Notes: generated from the sequence alone by a model not told the origin. DNA of 64,000 nucleotides from Candidatus Saccharimonadota bacterium (GCA_030531645.1 JAUNNB010000006.1:1-64000), one strand, 5' to 3'. Shown: positions 43,394-51,720, numbered from the stretch's first letter. Translations and numbers: made by a program.

Positions 43394-44509
43394 TTAATCC
43401 CAGTGGCTTCCCCTAAGTGGCATCACTAAGTGTTTATAGTTATCTGAATCACTACCAGTCAAAATCATCTGGCAACCAGAATAGAGAACCACCTTCACAT
43501 CAGCATCGGAAAATGCATTAAGTGCATCCAAGAAATACCTAGCAGTGAGCACCATCTTCATATTATTAGTAACATCTTTAACTTTTATTTCGGATGTATT
43601 TTCACCATATTCATTAAGAATTGAAGATATAGATAATGTTTCAGAATCTTTATTCACATCCACAGCAATAGAACCATTAGAACCCCTCGCAAAAAGCGCT
43701 GCCATTTTTACGGTACGAACAAGTTCAGTCCTAGAGACAATAAATTCCATCTTATCACCATTTGGTAATAAATTTTGATAATCCGGATAAGATCCATCGA
43801 TCAGATTTGAGGTAACCTCAATCTCACCAAACCTAAATTTCACTTGAGAGTTTTCAAACAAAATCTCAATCTCCCCCTCATCTTCTTTCAAATCATTTAG
43901 AACTTCATTAATAGAAGATGCTGGCACAATTGCCTTTACTTCACTCTCAACTTTCTCGATAAATTTACGCATAGTTAATCTATAACCATCCGTTGCTGCA
44001 ATATATAAATCCCCGTCACGAGTATCAAAATACACACCAGTGAGCGTAGGCCTTGTAGTATCATTAGATACCGCAATCTTCACCGACCCCATTCCTTCAC
44101 GAAACTCATCTGAGCGCATCTTATATATGACAGCATTTTTTTCATTTATTTCAGGAAGTTCAGGGAACTCCTCAGCGCCTACACCATTGAATATAGATTT
44201 ATATTTTCCAGATTTCACCACAATCTTATCATCTTTTAATTCAATCTCAACATCACCACCAGGAAGGTTAGATACAAAATCTGAGAAGAGTGTTGCTGGC
44301 ACTGTAATGGATCCATCTTCCGCTTCACTCACGGGTACATAATCCACTACAGCCATATCTAGGTTTGTGGCGGTTAATGATACTTTCATATCTTCAACTC
44401 GAATAAGTACATTATTCAAAATTGGAAGACCACCCCTACCACTTCTAGCTACCCTACTTACAGTAGCTAATGCTTTGGCTAATTTACTTTGTTCGATTTT
44501 GATTCTCAT
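43394..44509 (-). CDS. dnaN: DNA polymerase III sliding clamp (beta subunit)
   Basis: 371 residues, three clamp domains of about 120 residues each. Typical segments: LPILNNVLIRVEDMKVSLTA near the start, RPTLTGVYFD with DGYRLTMR in domain 2, and the C-terminal YKHLVMPLR. AAGGAGGT just before the ATG is a strong SD site. It encircles DNA and tethers the replicative polymerase. It is separated from dnaA by about 290 bp that contain DnaA-box-like sequences. Confidence 0.96.
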   Translation of the reverse strand: MRIKIEQSKLAKALATVSRVARSGRGGLPILNNVLIRVEDMKVSLTATNLDMAVVDYVPVSEAEDGSITVPATLFSDFVSNLPGGDVEIELKDDKIVVKSGKYKSIFNGVGAEEFPELPEINEKNAVIYKMRSDEFREGMGSVKIAVSNDTTRPTLTGVYFDTRDGDLYIAATDGYRLTMRKFIEKVESEVKAIVPASSINEVLNDLKEDEGEIEILFENSQVKFRFGEIEVTSNLIDGSYPDYQNLLPNGDKMEFIVSRTELVRTVKMAALFARGSNGSIAVDVNKDSETLSISSILNEYGENTSEIKVKDVTNNMKMVLTARYFLDALNAFSDADVKVVLYSGCQMILTGSDSDNYKHLVMPLRGSHWD

Positions 44510-44795
44510 TGCAACCTCCTTGTTGTTAATATTAACCCACCCTCTTTCTTTTAATTAATTTAGTAGTTGTAATAATAGGTATCGTGGAAATGTGGATATA
44601 TGTACTATTTTAAGAGAAAAAACTTGTAAAAACCATGTGTAAATCCATGTGTATTTTGTGTGTATATTCTGTGCATTTTTCTGATTTTCTCCACAAAATT
44701 CACCACAAATCACAGAATCTAGGTTTTCCCACAAGTTTTTCTCACAACTTTTCCCAGCCTTTTTCGCAAATTTATTCACAAATTTTTCCACTAAC
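44510..44795. other. Probable part of the replication origin (dnaA-dnaN spacer)
   Basis: AT-rich spacer without a credible gene. DnaA-box-like nonamers one base off TTATCCACA are TGTGGATAT (44591-44599, reverse), TTCTCCACA (44687-44695) and TTATTCACA (44772-44780); several weaker ones (TTTCCCACA, TTTTCCACT) lie in between. The right half is strongly strand-biased (C/T-rich on the plus strand). Confidence 0.65.
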
Positions 44796-46157
44796 TTAAG
44801 CATATAATGAATTCCTTATTTCAGATAAATGCTCTCGTAGTTCAAAATTTAGCGTCAAATCATTTTTAATTTTACGAATTCCATGCATCACAGTCGTGTG
44901 ATCCTTTACTCCAACCTCAGTTGCAATCTTGGTAGTGGATAGATGTAAATCCTCAGATAATAAATACATTGCCACATGTCGAGCATTCTTAATGTGGGCT
45001 ACACGACTTTTTCCAGTCATCTCGGAAACCGAGAGGGAATAAAACTTGGCTACCTTTTCTACTACCTTCTTGGGTGTAGTAGTTTTATTATGTATATTTA
45101 CAGTTGGCTGTACTCCACCACCCTTAATAATCTCGAGTGGGGTCTTGCCTTTCAAATCAGCTATAGTGATAAGCCTAGCATATTCACTTTCGAGGTCACG
45201 AATATTTGTATTCACATTATTTGCAATATATTCAATAGCTTCATCTTCAATTGTCACTCCTTCAAACTCTGCTTTAGATTTCAAGATTGCACACCTATCT
45301 TCAAAGCTAGGGAATTGCACATCAAACGCTCCAGCCATTGTGAGTCGCGAAGCTAATCTCTCATCAACGGTTTCAATTTGGCTAGGTAGGCGATCACTTG
45401 TGATAATCACCTGTTTATTCATTTGATGCATATCATTAAAGATATCAAAGAATTCTTGCTGACTCTTTTCTTTGCCTATAATAAATTGAAAATCATCAAT
45501 AATAAACACATCTAGTTGCTTATACTTCTTTGCAAATTGGTCCATCTTACCATTTCTGGTTGCATTTACAAATTCGGAATAGAAATGGTTGATTGGTGTA
45601 TATAAAATCTTTAGTTCCGGACGGTTCTTATATAAAGCATTACCAATTGCCTGCACAAGGTGAGTCTTACCTAAACCAGAACCACCATATAGAAAGAATG
45701 GATTATATTTTGTTCCTGGATTGTCTATAATATTACGTGCCACAGAAACAGCTAGGTCATTATTTGCACCCTCCACGAAATTTTCCATTGTGTATTTTGG
45801 ATTTAAATTAGTTTCAGTGGTGAGGGATGGTTTAGTTTTGAGAGCTGGAATACTACCTTTCTGATTCTTTGATTCGGTAGTTGGGTTTACCTCGCGTGCT
45901 TTGCGGATACCTGTGAATTTATTTACGATGACATATTCAACATCTTTGACTTCCACCCTATTCTTGCGAAGCGCTGCAATAATCTGTGTATTAAATAGTT
46001 TCTTAACATTTATCTGCATGAAACTATTAGGTACACCAACCTGTATGTTACCACCCTCTGAACTTTCCAAACTTGTTTTGGAAAGGTAAGTAGAGAACCT
46101 TTGCGCACCCACCTGGCTTTTTAGATCCGCCAGCACATTTTCCCATACATCAAACAT
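44796..46157 (-). CDS. dnaA: Chromosomal replication initiator DnaA
   Basis: 453 residues; GGAGG 5 nt before the ATG. Domain I (1-80), a linker, the AAA+ domain with Walker A GGSGLGKTHLVQAI and Walker B VFIIDDFQFI, sensor TSDRLPSQ, and the C-terminal DNA-binding helix-turn-helix VGVKDHTTVMHGIRKI. It binds the boxes on both flanks of the gene and melts the origin. Gene order rpmH-dnaA-dnaN-recF marks the origin region. Confidence 0.97.
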   Translation of the reverse strand: MFDVWENVLADLKSQVGAQRFSTYLSKTSLESSEGGNIQVGVPNSFMQINVKKLFNTQIIAALRKNRVEVKDVEYVIVNKFTGIRKAREVNPTTESKNQKGSIPALKTKPSLTTETNLNPKYTMENFVEGANNDLAVSVARNIIDNPGTKYNPFFLYGGSGLGKTHLVQAIGNALYKNRPELKILYTPINHFYSEFVNATRNGKMDQFAKKYKQLDVFIIDDFQFIIGKEKSQQEFFDIFNDMHQMNKQVIITSDRLPSQIETVDERLASRLTMAGAFDVQFPSFEDRCAILKSKAEFEGVTIEDEAIEYIANNVNTNIRDLESEYARLITIADLKGKTPLEIIKGGGVQPTVNIHNKTTTPKKVVEKVAKFYSLSVSEMTGKSRVAHIKNARHVAMYLLSEDLHLSTTKIATEVGVKDHTTVMHGIRKIKNDLTLNFELREHLSEIRNSLYA

Positions 46158-46214
46158 GTTTTCCTCCGTCTCTCCGACCTAAATATAACCTAAACTAAAG
46201 TTATTATAGCATAC

Positions 46215-46358
46215 TTTTCCACAATTACCGCACTTAAAAATTCAGATTTTGAAATATTGCATAATAATAACCGCCCAAAACAGAGGTAGTATTTATCCAC
46301 AAACCAGCCATTAGACCTATAAGCTATGTGGAAAAATACATTGACTTTAGTGGAAAAC
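46215..46358. promoter_or_regulatory. DnaA-box cluster between dnaA and rpmH
   Basis: TTTTCCACA (46215-46223), perfect TTATCCACA (46293-46301), TGTGGAAAA (46327-46335, reverse TTTTCCACA) and AGTGGAAAA (46350-46358). The cluster overlaps the rpmH promoter and could serve as a second origin half or for DnaA autoregulation. Confidence 0.7.
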
Positions 46359-46369
46359 TAAGGTATAAT
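46341..46369 (+). promoter_or_regulatory. rpmH promoter
   Basis: TTGACT (46341-46346), 17-nt spacer containing a DnaA-box-like sequence, TATAAT (46364-46369). Confidence 0.8.
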
Positions 46370-46408
46370 TTATCTAGATTACAAATACTAAACTATAAAA
46401 GGAAGATT

Positions 46409-46546
46409 ATGCCAAAACGAACATATCAGCCACACAAGCGTCAGCGCAAAGTTGAGCATGGCTTCATGAAGCGTAACGCCACCAAGAATGGTCGCAAAGT
46501 CTTGAAACGCCGCCGCATCAAAGGTCGCGCAAGGTTAACCTACTAA
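46409..46546 (+). CDS. rpmH: Ribosomal protein bL34
   Basis: 45 residues from ATG 46409 with AAGGAAG upstream; the longer frame from 46328 would begin upstream of the promoter. [18 protein letters not shown], then the very basic [16 protein letters not shown], matches L34. Divergent from dnaA as in most bacteria, but rnpA does not follow directly (see 50021). Confidence 0.96.
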   Translation: MPKRTYQPHKRQRKVEHGFMKRNATKNGRKVLKRRRIKGRARLTY

Positions 46547-46573
46547 AAGACCCCCGAAAGGGGTTCTTTTTTT
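46545..46573 (+). terminator. rpmH terminator
   Basis: AAAGACCCC / GGGGTTCTTT stem followed by a T7 run; the next promoter overlaps its 3' end. Confidence 0.8.
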
Positions 46574-46577
46574 GTGC

Positions 46578-46591
46578 TATAATATAACCAT
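46578..46591 (+). promoter_or_regulatory. Leaderless-type promoter of the ABC gene
   Basis: TGTGC-TATAAT (46578-46583), 8 nt to ATG 46592. Confidence 0.8.
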
Positions 46592-48400
46592 ATGCGTCAT
46601 TTTACTGAAACTATCAAGACAATCATGGAAATCGCGCCAGGGAAGCGCTTTGAGATTGCTCAACTTTTTGTCTCCATAGGTCTTTATACTTTCGCAGATC
46701 TCCTGCCACCACTTGCCACGTCAGCAATTATCGCGGTCCTCACGGATGGTGGTGAATACACACTCATCTTATTATATGCAGTATTATATGTGGTTTTCTA
46801 TGTCATCCGCTATGCTTGTTATAACTGGAATTATTATGTCTATGTAAAACTTTCCACCCACTATTACGGCACCATCCAGCAGCTCCTCTTTGAGCATGTA
46901 GCTAACCATGAAAAGATTCTTGATAAAATTTCCTTTGGTAAAATCTCTGATACTTGTTCGGAGGATGTCTCTCAGGTTGTCTATGCTATAGATTCCGCCT
47001 CCATCGTCGCCACTAGTGCCATCCAGCTTATTATCATCTTCATCGTATTTGCCTTTAATAACGTCTTCGCAGCCCTTGCGGCCCTCTTTGTTGACGGCCT
47101 CTATATCTATATTATGGTTAAGAACGCCCACTCTGTTTCTAAATATTACGAAGGCACCAGGAAATATCAGGATAAATGTATTGATATCTTAAATCAAATG
47201 CTTGGCAATCTTCGTCAGGTCAAATCTCTCAATCTCATGCCAAACCTTAATAAAAAACTTGGCAAGGCCCGCGATCAATACAGTGATCAATACAAGAAAA
47301 AATACGACCACCTCATTCTTCGCGACTGCCGTTTCCCAATGATTATTCATATCGGCAAGATTGCTCTTTACCTTATCTTTGCCCTCTTAGTTATGAATGG
47401 CCAAATGACCATCGATAAACTCGTTCTTCTTATCTCATACTTCGAGATGGTAATTTCAAGTTCCAACACCATCTTGAGTGAGCTTCTTGAACTCGATCAA
47501 TACGCCGTCCGTATCAATCGCATCAAACATATCCTTGATTACTCTTCTAAAAACCAGATAGACTATGATGGTGATATTGAAAATGATTATATTAATGGTG
47601 TGGTAGTTTTCGACCATGTCTTCTACACCGCCGATGGCAAGAAAATCTTAAACAACGTCAGCTTCAAGGCTCTCCCAAACGAAATCACGGCCATAGTCGG
47701 CCGCCCAGGCGCAGGGAAGACCACCATTATTAATCTCCTTTATCGCCTCTTCCGTGTCAAATCTGGCTCTATCTTAATCGACGACGAGAGTGTCTATAAT
47801 TATAGTAAGCGTGTCTATTCTAAGAATGTCTCTGGTGTCTTCCAGAAGAGCTTCGTCTTCAAGATGTCAATCCGTGATAATCTCAGCCTTGTCGATCCAA
47901 ACATCAACCATCAAAACGCCGCGCTTCGCCGCGTCGGACTTTACGATACAGTCCAACGCCTCCCGTATGGCATCAATACGGTAATTGATAATTCCGAATC
48001 CGTCCTTACAAATGGCCAGTTACAAAAACTCGCCATCGCTCGCGCATTACTAAGCGGTGCTGAGATTCTTCTCTTTGATGAAGTCACCTCTTCTATCGAC
48101 CCAGCTTCCACTAAAGACATTATTGAGATTCTCAAAGACCTCAAGGAAGACCATACTATTATCATCATTACCCACAAGCCAGAAATTATGGAACTTGCAG
48201 ACCAAGTTGTCGTGATGAAAGATGGCAAAGTTATCGCCAAGGGTGACAATAAGTCCGTCTTTGAAAAATCCGCTCACTATCGCGAACTTCGCACCGCCAT
48301 TTTCGCAGTCCCATCACTCAATGATGAGTATAATCACCCAGGTTCCACAGACTCCATCGGTTACTCTGATGCAGATATTGAAGAACCTGTTGATAAATGA
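46592..48400 (+). CDS. ABC half-transporter with variant signature motif
   Basis: 602 residues. Membrane domain of six helices (about 25-300) and an ATPase domain with Walker A GRPGAGKTT, a signature reading LTNGQLQKLAIARAL (LSGGQ changed to LTNGQ), Walker B ILLFDEVTSSID with the catalytic Glu, and switch THKPE. The C-terminal 30 residues are acidic. It stands between rpmH and yidC, where rnpA is normally found. It may work as a homodimer; the substrate is unknown. Confidence 0.88.
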   Translation: MRHFTETIKTIMEIAPGKRFEIAQLFVSIGLYTFADLLPPLATSAIIAVLTDGGEYTLILLYAVLYVVFYVIRYACYNWNYYVYVKLSTHYYGTIQQLLFEHVANHEKILDKISFGKISDTCSEDVSQVVYAIDSASIVATSAIQLIIIFIVFAFNNVFAALAALFVDGLYIYIMVKNAHSVSKYYEGTRKYQDKCIDILNQMLGNLRQVKSLNLMPNLNKKLGKARDQYSDQYKKKYDHLILRDCRFPMIIHIGKIALYLIFALLVMNGQMTIDKLVLLISYFEMVISSSNTILSELLELDQYAVRINRIKHILDYSSKNQIDYDGDIENDYINGVVVFDHVFYTADGKKILNNVSFKALPNEITAIVGRPGAGKTTIINLLYRLFRVKSGSILIDDESVYNYSKRVYSKNVSGVFQKSFVFKMSIRDNLSLVDPNINHQNAALRRVGLYDTVQRLPYGINTVIDNSESVLTNGQLQKLAIARALLSGAEILLFDEVTSSIDPASTKDIIEILKDLKEDHTIIIITHKPEIMELADQVVVMKDGKVIAKGDNKSVFEKSAHYRELRTAIFAVPSLNDEYNHPGSTDSIGYSDADIEEPVDK

Positions 48401-48414
48401 TATAATCTAGATAT
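48401..48414 (+). promoter_or_regulatory. yidC promoter, leaderless type
   Basis: TATAAT (48401-48406) directly after the TGA of the ABC gene, 8 nt to ATG 48415. Confidence 0.75.
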
Positions 48415-49548
48415 ATGTTTCAGGTTATTGATTTTCTGATTGTTAATCCTATTGTTAATATTTTGTTTGTTATCTACAACGTTGTGGGTGACTTCGGTAT
48501 CGCAGTTATTATCTTCACTATCATAGTGAAGCTTTTGATGTGGCCTCTTGTGAAACGCCAAGTCGAGCAAACTCGTCTCATGCGCAAAATTCAGCCAGAG
48601 CTCACAGAGATTCGCAAGCGCTGCAATGGTAATAAGCAGATGGAATCTATCCAGACTATGGATCTTTACAAGCGCAATAATATCAAGCCGATGAGCTCTA
48701 TTAAGAGCCTTCTTATCCAGCTTCCAGTATTCTTTGCCCTCTTCCTCGCTATCCGTTCAGTCGCAACTCCAAACAACACTGATGCCAATATTTCATACCG
48801 CGCTTATCCAGTCGTGGCAGAAATGAACCGCATTAGCGATATTAAGGTAGAGCAGGATAAATACCTCAAAGAAGTAGAAGCTTTCACCGAGAAGATTAAT
48901 GCTATCCGTTCAGAAAACAACCTCGGCGAAAAAGATCAACTCACTGATGAAATGAAAGAGCAACTCGGCGATGCCCCTGTCTATAATTTCAGCCCTAAAC
49001 TCTTTGGTCTCGTAGATCTTTCCGAGAAACCAGGCTTTAATAGCATCAGCGCCGGTATTATTATGGTATTCGCCCTCTTCTCAGCCTTTATGCAGTGGGC
49101 CATCTCTCGTGTCCAGCTTCCAAAGAAGAAAAAGAAGACTACCTGGAAGAAGATGATGGAAGATGCCAAGGCTGGCAAAGATCCAAACCAGGCAGACATG
49201 AACGAATTTGTCTCTGGCCAGATGTCCATTATGATGCCACTTATGATGCTCGTCATCATTCTCCAGTTCCAGGGTGCTCTAGTTCTCTACTATCTCAGCA
49301 CTAATATTTTCACATTCTTCCAATATAAGTTCATGCTTGGCCGCGCCGAAAAGAAAATGGACGACGCTACCGATGCAGATATGGTCCGCAAGTTAAAGAA
49401 AGCTGAAAAACAAATCAAAGAAGCTGAAGTCGTGGAGAATAAAAAGACCGGCACTCGTATCACCCGCATCTCCGCCAAAGATTCAAAAAGCTCTAAAAAA
49501 TCTTCTAAAAATAAACACTCCTCCAAAAAACAGTCCGAAAAGGGCTGA
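48415..49548 (+). CDS. yidC: Membrane protein insertase YidC/OxaA
   Basis: 377 residues. Inserts proteins into the membrane with or without SecYEG. Helices at FGIAVIIFTIIVKLLMWPLV (the hydrophilic-groove helix), LLIQLPVFFALFLAI, IIMVFALFSAFMQWA and MMPLMMLVIILQFQGALVLY; the cytosolic hairpin RQVEQTRLMRKIQPELTEIR is typical. An extracytoplasmic loop (about 120-200) is longer than in Gram-positive paralogues. The C-terminus is basic (KKSSKNKHSSKKQ), as in YidC proteins that bind ribosomes. It is the first gene of yidC-khpB-rnpA. Confidence 0.93.
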   Translation: MFQVIDFLIVNPIVNILFVIYNVVGDFGIAVIIFTIIVKLLMWPLVKRQVEQTRLMRKIQPELTEIRKRCNGNKQMESIQTMDLYKRNNIKPMSSIKSLLIQLPVFFALFLAIRSVATPNNTDANISYRAYPVVAEMNRISDIKVEQDKYLKEVEAFTEKINAIRSENNLGEKDQLTDEMKEQLGDAPVYNFSPKLFGLVDLSEKPGFNSISAGIIMVFALFSAFMQWAISRVQLPKKKKKTTWKKMMEDAKAGKDPNQADMNEFVSGQMSIMMPLMMLVIILQFQGALVLYYLSTNIFTFFQYKFMLGRAEKKMDDATDADMVRKLKKAEKQIKEAEVVENKKTGTRITRISAKDSKSSKKSSKNKHSSKKQSEKG

Positions 49549-49562
49549 GAAAAGGAGTAACT

Positions 49563-50021
49563 ATGAATCGAGATGAATCTATTCGTTTCGCAACCAAATA
49601 CTTAGAGGACCTACTGTCTTTCTTTGGCATCAACGTCGCAGTTTGGTCTACGGTGGAAGATGACGTTATTCAGCTTGGCGTTCCAAGCACCAGCCTCAAC
49701 TCATTATTAATCGGCCGCAACGCAGATAACCTCCGCGCTTTGCAACACATCGTCAGTATGAGCCTTACCGCTCGCGATGCTGAACTCACCCGTGTCAATG
49801 TCGATGTAGCAGATTACAAGCGCCAACGCGCAGACCGCATTGAAGCTCGCGCCGAAGAATGGATTAAGAAAGTTCGTGAAACTGGCCAGCCAATGACTCT
49901 TGAGCTCAACCCAGCCGATCGCCGCACAGTTCATAAATTCGCAGAAGATTATTCCGATATCCGTACCTACTCAGAAGGTCAGGGTAGGGAACGCCACCTA
50001 ATTATCGAGAAAATCGACTAA
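49563..50021 (+). CDS. khpB: RNA-binding protein KhpB (Jag; KH + R3H domains)
   Basis: 152 residues, AAAGGAG upstream. KH domain with the GxxG loop in LLIGRNADNLRALQHIV and R3H domain with LNPADRRTVHKFAEDY; the N-terminal Jag domain is missing, so the protein is shorter than Bacillus Jag. KhpB/KhpA bind many mRNAs and affect cell elongation. Coupled to rnpA by a TAATG overlap. Confidence 0.92.
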   Translation: MNRDESIRFATKYLEDLLSFFGINVAVWSTVEDDVIQLGVPSTSLNSLLIGRNADNLRALQHIVSMSLTARDAELTRVNVDVADYKRQRADRIEARAEEWIKKVRETGQPMTLELNPADRRTVHKFAEDYSDIRTYSEGQGRERHLIIEKID

Positions 50022-50359
50022 TGCTAGCGAAGAAATATCGATTTCATTCGCGCGGTGGGGTCAACTTTACTTATAAACACGGTAAGACAATTCGTAAATC
50101 CCAAATCGCTCTCGTCCACAATGACAATTCTCGTGGATTTCAGCGTTTTGCTGTCGTAATTTCCAAGAAGGTTATCAAATCCGCCGTTGGTCGCAACCGA
50201 GTCCGCCGTCGCGTCTATGAGGCTATTCGTGCTGAATTGCCAGAGTATAAAGCCAAAAAGGACTGCATTTTTGTTATTTATTCCAAAGATGTCAAGGATA
50301 TGCCTTTCCCAGAACTCCAAAACATTATTCATAACCTCCTCAGTCTCAGTCAGAAATAA
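50021..50359 (+). CDS. rnpA: Ribonuclease P protein component
   Basis: 112 residues. Sequence elements: LAKKYRFHSRGGVNFTYKHG, FAVVISKKVIKSAVGRNRVR with the RNR motif, then RRVYEAIR, and the C-terminal DCIFVIYSKDV, AELxxL-like end. It binds the 5' leader of pre-tRNA. It normally lies next to rpmH; here four kilobases separate them. Confidence 0.93.
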   Translation: MLAKKYRFHSRGGVNFTYKHGKTIRKSQIALVHNDNSRGFQRFAVVISKKVIKSAVGRNRVRRRVYEAIRAELPEYKAKKDCIFVIYSKDVKDMPFPELQNIIHNLLSLSQK

Positions 50360-50363
50360 CTTG

Positions 50364-50392
50364 TTGACATAAGCTTTTTAATGCGTTATACT
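50364..50392 (+). promoter_or_regulatory. Promoter of the surface-protein gene
   Basis: TTGACA (50364-50369), 17-nt spacer, TATACT (50387-50392), starting in the rnpA 3' flank. No clear SD site in the roughly 35-nt leader. Confidence 0.8.
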
Positions 50393-50432
50393 AGCCTTAT
50401 ATAAGGTCAATATAAACAACGGATTATTCGCT

Positions 50433-51119
50433 ATGAAAAAACAACTCATCTCTATATCAGCCATAATTACCGGCATCTGCCTTTTTGCTATGCCTATCGC
50501 CAACACCTCTGCTGTCACCATCGACGACAGTGAGAGTCTTGACGTTGCCAAAGACGTTTCTGTAGAAGTTGAAGTCGGATCCATTATTAATCTTACTCTT
50601 GATGGTACTACCAAGTTCGTCAACAGAGCAGGTAGCACTTCCAATACGATTTCTCCAGGCGACTTCGCTACCGCCACTTCAGCAGTGAATGTCTGGACTA
50701 ATTATTGGCACGGTTATGAGTTGACTGTCGCCACTGCCGGTACCGAAACCGGCCACGAATCCGATCTTGTTTCCGGGACCAATTACATCACTCCTAACGC
50801 ATCTCCTACCACCGGCAACCTCGCCTCTGGCGCAGGTGGTTGGTATATCAGCTCTGAAACTGGCGTCTCCGGCTCTACTGATGCTCACTTCCCATATGTT
50901 TCTGTTTCTCCATTCGCTCCATCCACCACTCCGACTTCTCTCGTGAAGCGTGATATTAATTTGAAGAGTGAAGCAGGTGAAACCACCACCGTCACCTACA
51001 GCGTCCAAACCGCTGTCGATCAACCTTCCGGCACTTACGTCGGTAAAGTCCTCTATACTGCAGCAATCAATGTCCTCGATGGCTCCGGCTCGGGGGGATC
51101 AGGGGGAAGTGGAGCGTAG
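50433..51119 (+). CDS. Secreted beta-rich surface protein
   Basis: 228 residues. Signal peptide (IITGICLFAMPIANTSA), then a Thr/Ser/Val-rich domain without cysteines (VDVEVGS-like EVEVGSIINLTLDGT, VWTNYWHGYELTV, TYSVQTAVDQPSGTYVGKVL) ending in a Gly/Ser tail. The layout resembles WxL-like or fimbrial-subunit surface proteins, but I cannot assign a family. No membrane anchor follows, so it is released or held non-covalently. Strong promoter and UUCG terminator point to high expression. Confidence 0.75.
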   Translation: MKKQLISISAIITGICLFAMPIANTSAVTIDDSESLDVAKDVSVEVEVGSIINLTLDGTTKFVNRAGSTSNTISPGDFATATSAVNVWTNYWHGYELTVATAGTETGHESDLVSGTNYITPNASPTTGNLASGAGGWYISSETGVSGSTDAHFPYVSVSPFAPSTTPTSLVKRDINLKSEAGETTTVTYSVQTAVDQPSGTYVGKVLYTAAINVLDGSGSGGSGGSGA

Positions 51120-51123
51120 AGAT

Positions 51124-51144
51124 ATAGCCCTTCGGGGCTATTTT
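51124..51144 (+). terminator. Terminator of the surface-protein gene
   Basis: ATAGCCC / GGGCTAT with a TTCG tetraloop and TTTT. Confidence 0.85.
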
Positions 51145-51151
51145 CTTATGC

Positions 51152-51180
51152 TTGCTATTTCTCATCACCTCCACTATAAT
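51152..51180 (+). promoter_or_regulatory. Promoter of the nuclease gene
   Basis: TTGCTA (51152-51157), 17-nt spacer, TATAAT (51175-51180). Its expected start point falls at the base of the hairpin at 51187. Confidence 0.6.
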
Positions 51181-51186
51181 CTCTAT

Positions 51187-51209
51187 AACCCCAATTACTC
51201 GGGGTTTTT
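51187..51209 (+). terminator. Hairpin plus T5 at the 5' end of the nuclease transcript
   Basis: AACCCC / GGGGTT with 8-nt loop and T run, located between the promoter and the SD site, so it would be a read-through barrier or a 5'-end stem. Confidence 0.55.
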
Positions 51210-51231
51210 GTTTTTTGTAAAAAGGAGCATA

Positions 51232-51615
51232 ATGCAGAAAAAACGAGGTGTGATCGATATCAACGGCTGCCATGTCAGGGAAGAAGAGCTTTTTGTTGCA
51301 AACATCTTTGCCAATCTTGGCCACAATGTGACATTTATCGAACCAAGAAGAATAAAAGGCTTACATACTCCTGACATAAAAATGTCTGGACTAGTTTGGG
51401 AGATAAAATCTCCAACCAGCGGGAAAACTGATTCCATTGAGCGTAATTTAAAACGGGCTTGCCATCAATCGTGCAATATTATCTTTGATGCCCGCAAGAT
51501 TAAAGTGCCTATTTTTAAGGTCCAACACATATTAGAGAACAAGGCTAAGAACCATAAAAATATTAAGCATCTTAAGCTGATTACGAAGCAGAACGATGTG
51601 ATTGACATAAAGTGA
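51232..51615 (+). CDS. Stand-alone CdiA-C-like PD-(D/E)XK nuclease domain
   Basis: 127 residues, AAAGGAG before ATG 51232. No signal peptide. Core: Glu17-Glu19 in a helix, then HTPDIKMSGLVWEIKSPTS with Asp48, Glu57 and Lys59, followed by a conserved basic helix (SIERNLKRACHQSCNIIFD). This is the layout of the tRNA-nuclease toxin domain at the C-terminus of some CdiA and MuF-type proteins, found here without any delivery domain. No immunity-like gene is evident beside it. It lies between a surface protein and a T4SS operon, so it could be a secreted effector, an orphan toxin or a housekeeping nuclease. Confidence 0.65.
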   Translation: MQKKRGVIDINGCHVREEELFVANIFANLGHNVTFIEPRRIKGLHTPDIKMSGLVWEIKSPTSGKTDSIERNLKRACHQSCNIIFDARKIKVPIFKVQHILENKAKNHKNIKHLKLITKQNDVIDIK

Positions 51616-51630
51616 TAACAGGAGTATAAT
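51602..51630 (+). promoter_or_regulatory. Perfect consensus promoter at the end of the nuclease gene
   Basis: TTGACA (51602-51607, inside the last codons), 17-nt spacer, TATAAT (51625-51630). Transcription should start at about 51637. Confidence 0.85.
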
Positions 51631-51636
51631 ACAAAC

Positions 51637-51720
51637 AATGGTAGTTCTCGAAGGTGCAGTATGTACCGCCCAGAACGCCGCCAAAGAGCTCGAGCAATCG
51701 AGCTCTTTGTTATCCCTACC
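51637..51720 (+). ncRNA. Candidate small RNA (or leaderless 46-aa peptide)
   Basis: Directly behind a perfect promoter are two stems: GTTCT (51644-51648) / AGAAC (51672-51676) enclosing GGT/ACC, and a 12-bp stem CAAAGAGCTCGA (51682-51693) / TCGAGCTCTTTG (51698-51709) with a GCAA loop. The T tract after the second stem is imperfect. An ORF begins at ATG 51638, 7 nt after the -10 box, and could encode 46 residues (to 51778); codons run straight through the stem, so the RNA reading is preferred. Confidence 0.45.

Noticed and set aside
44555-44803. 82-aa minus-strand ORF between dnaA and dnaN
   Set aside because: It lies in the probable origin spacer, is Lys/Asn/Ile-rich with no SD site, and overlaps the dnaA stop; chance ORF in AT-rich DNA.
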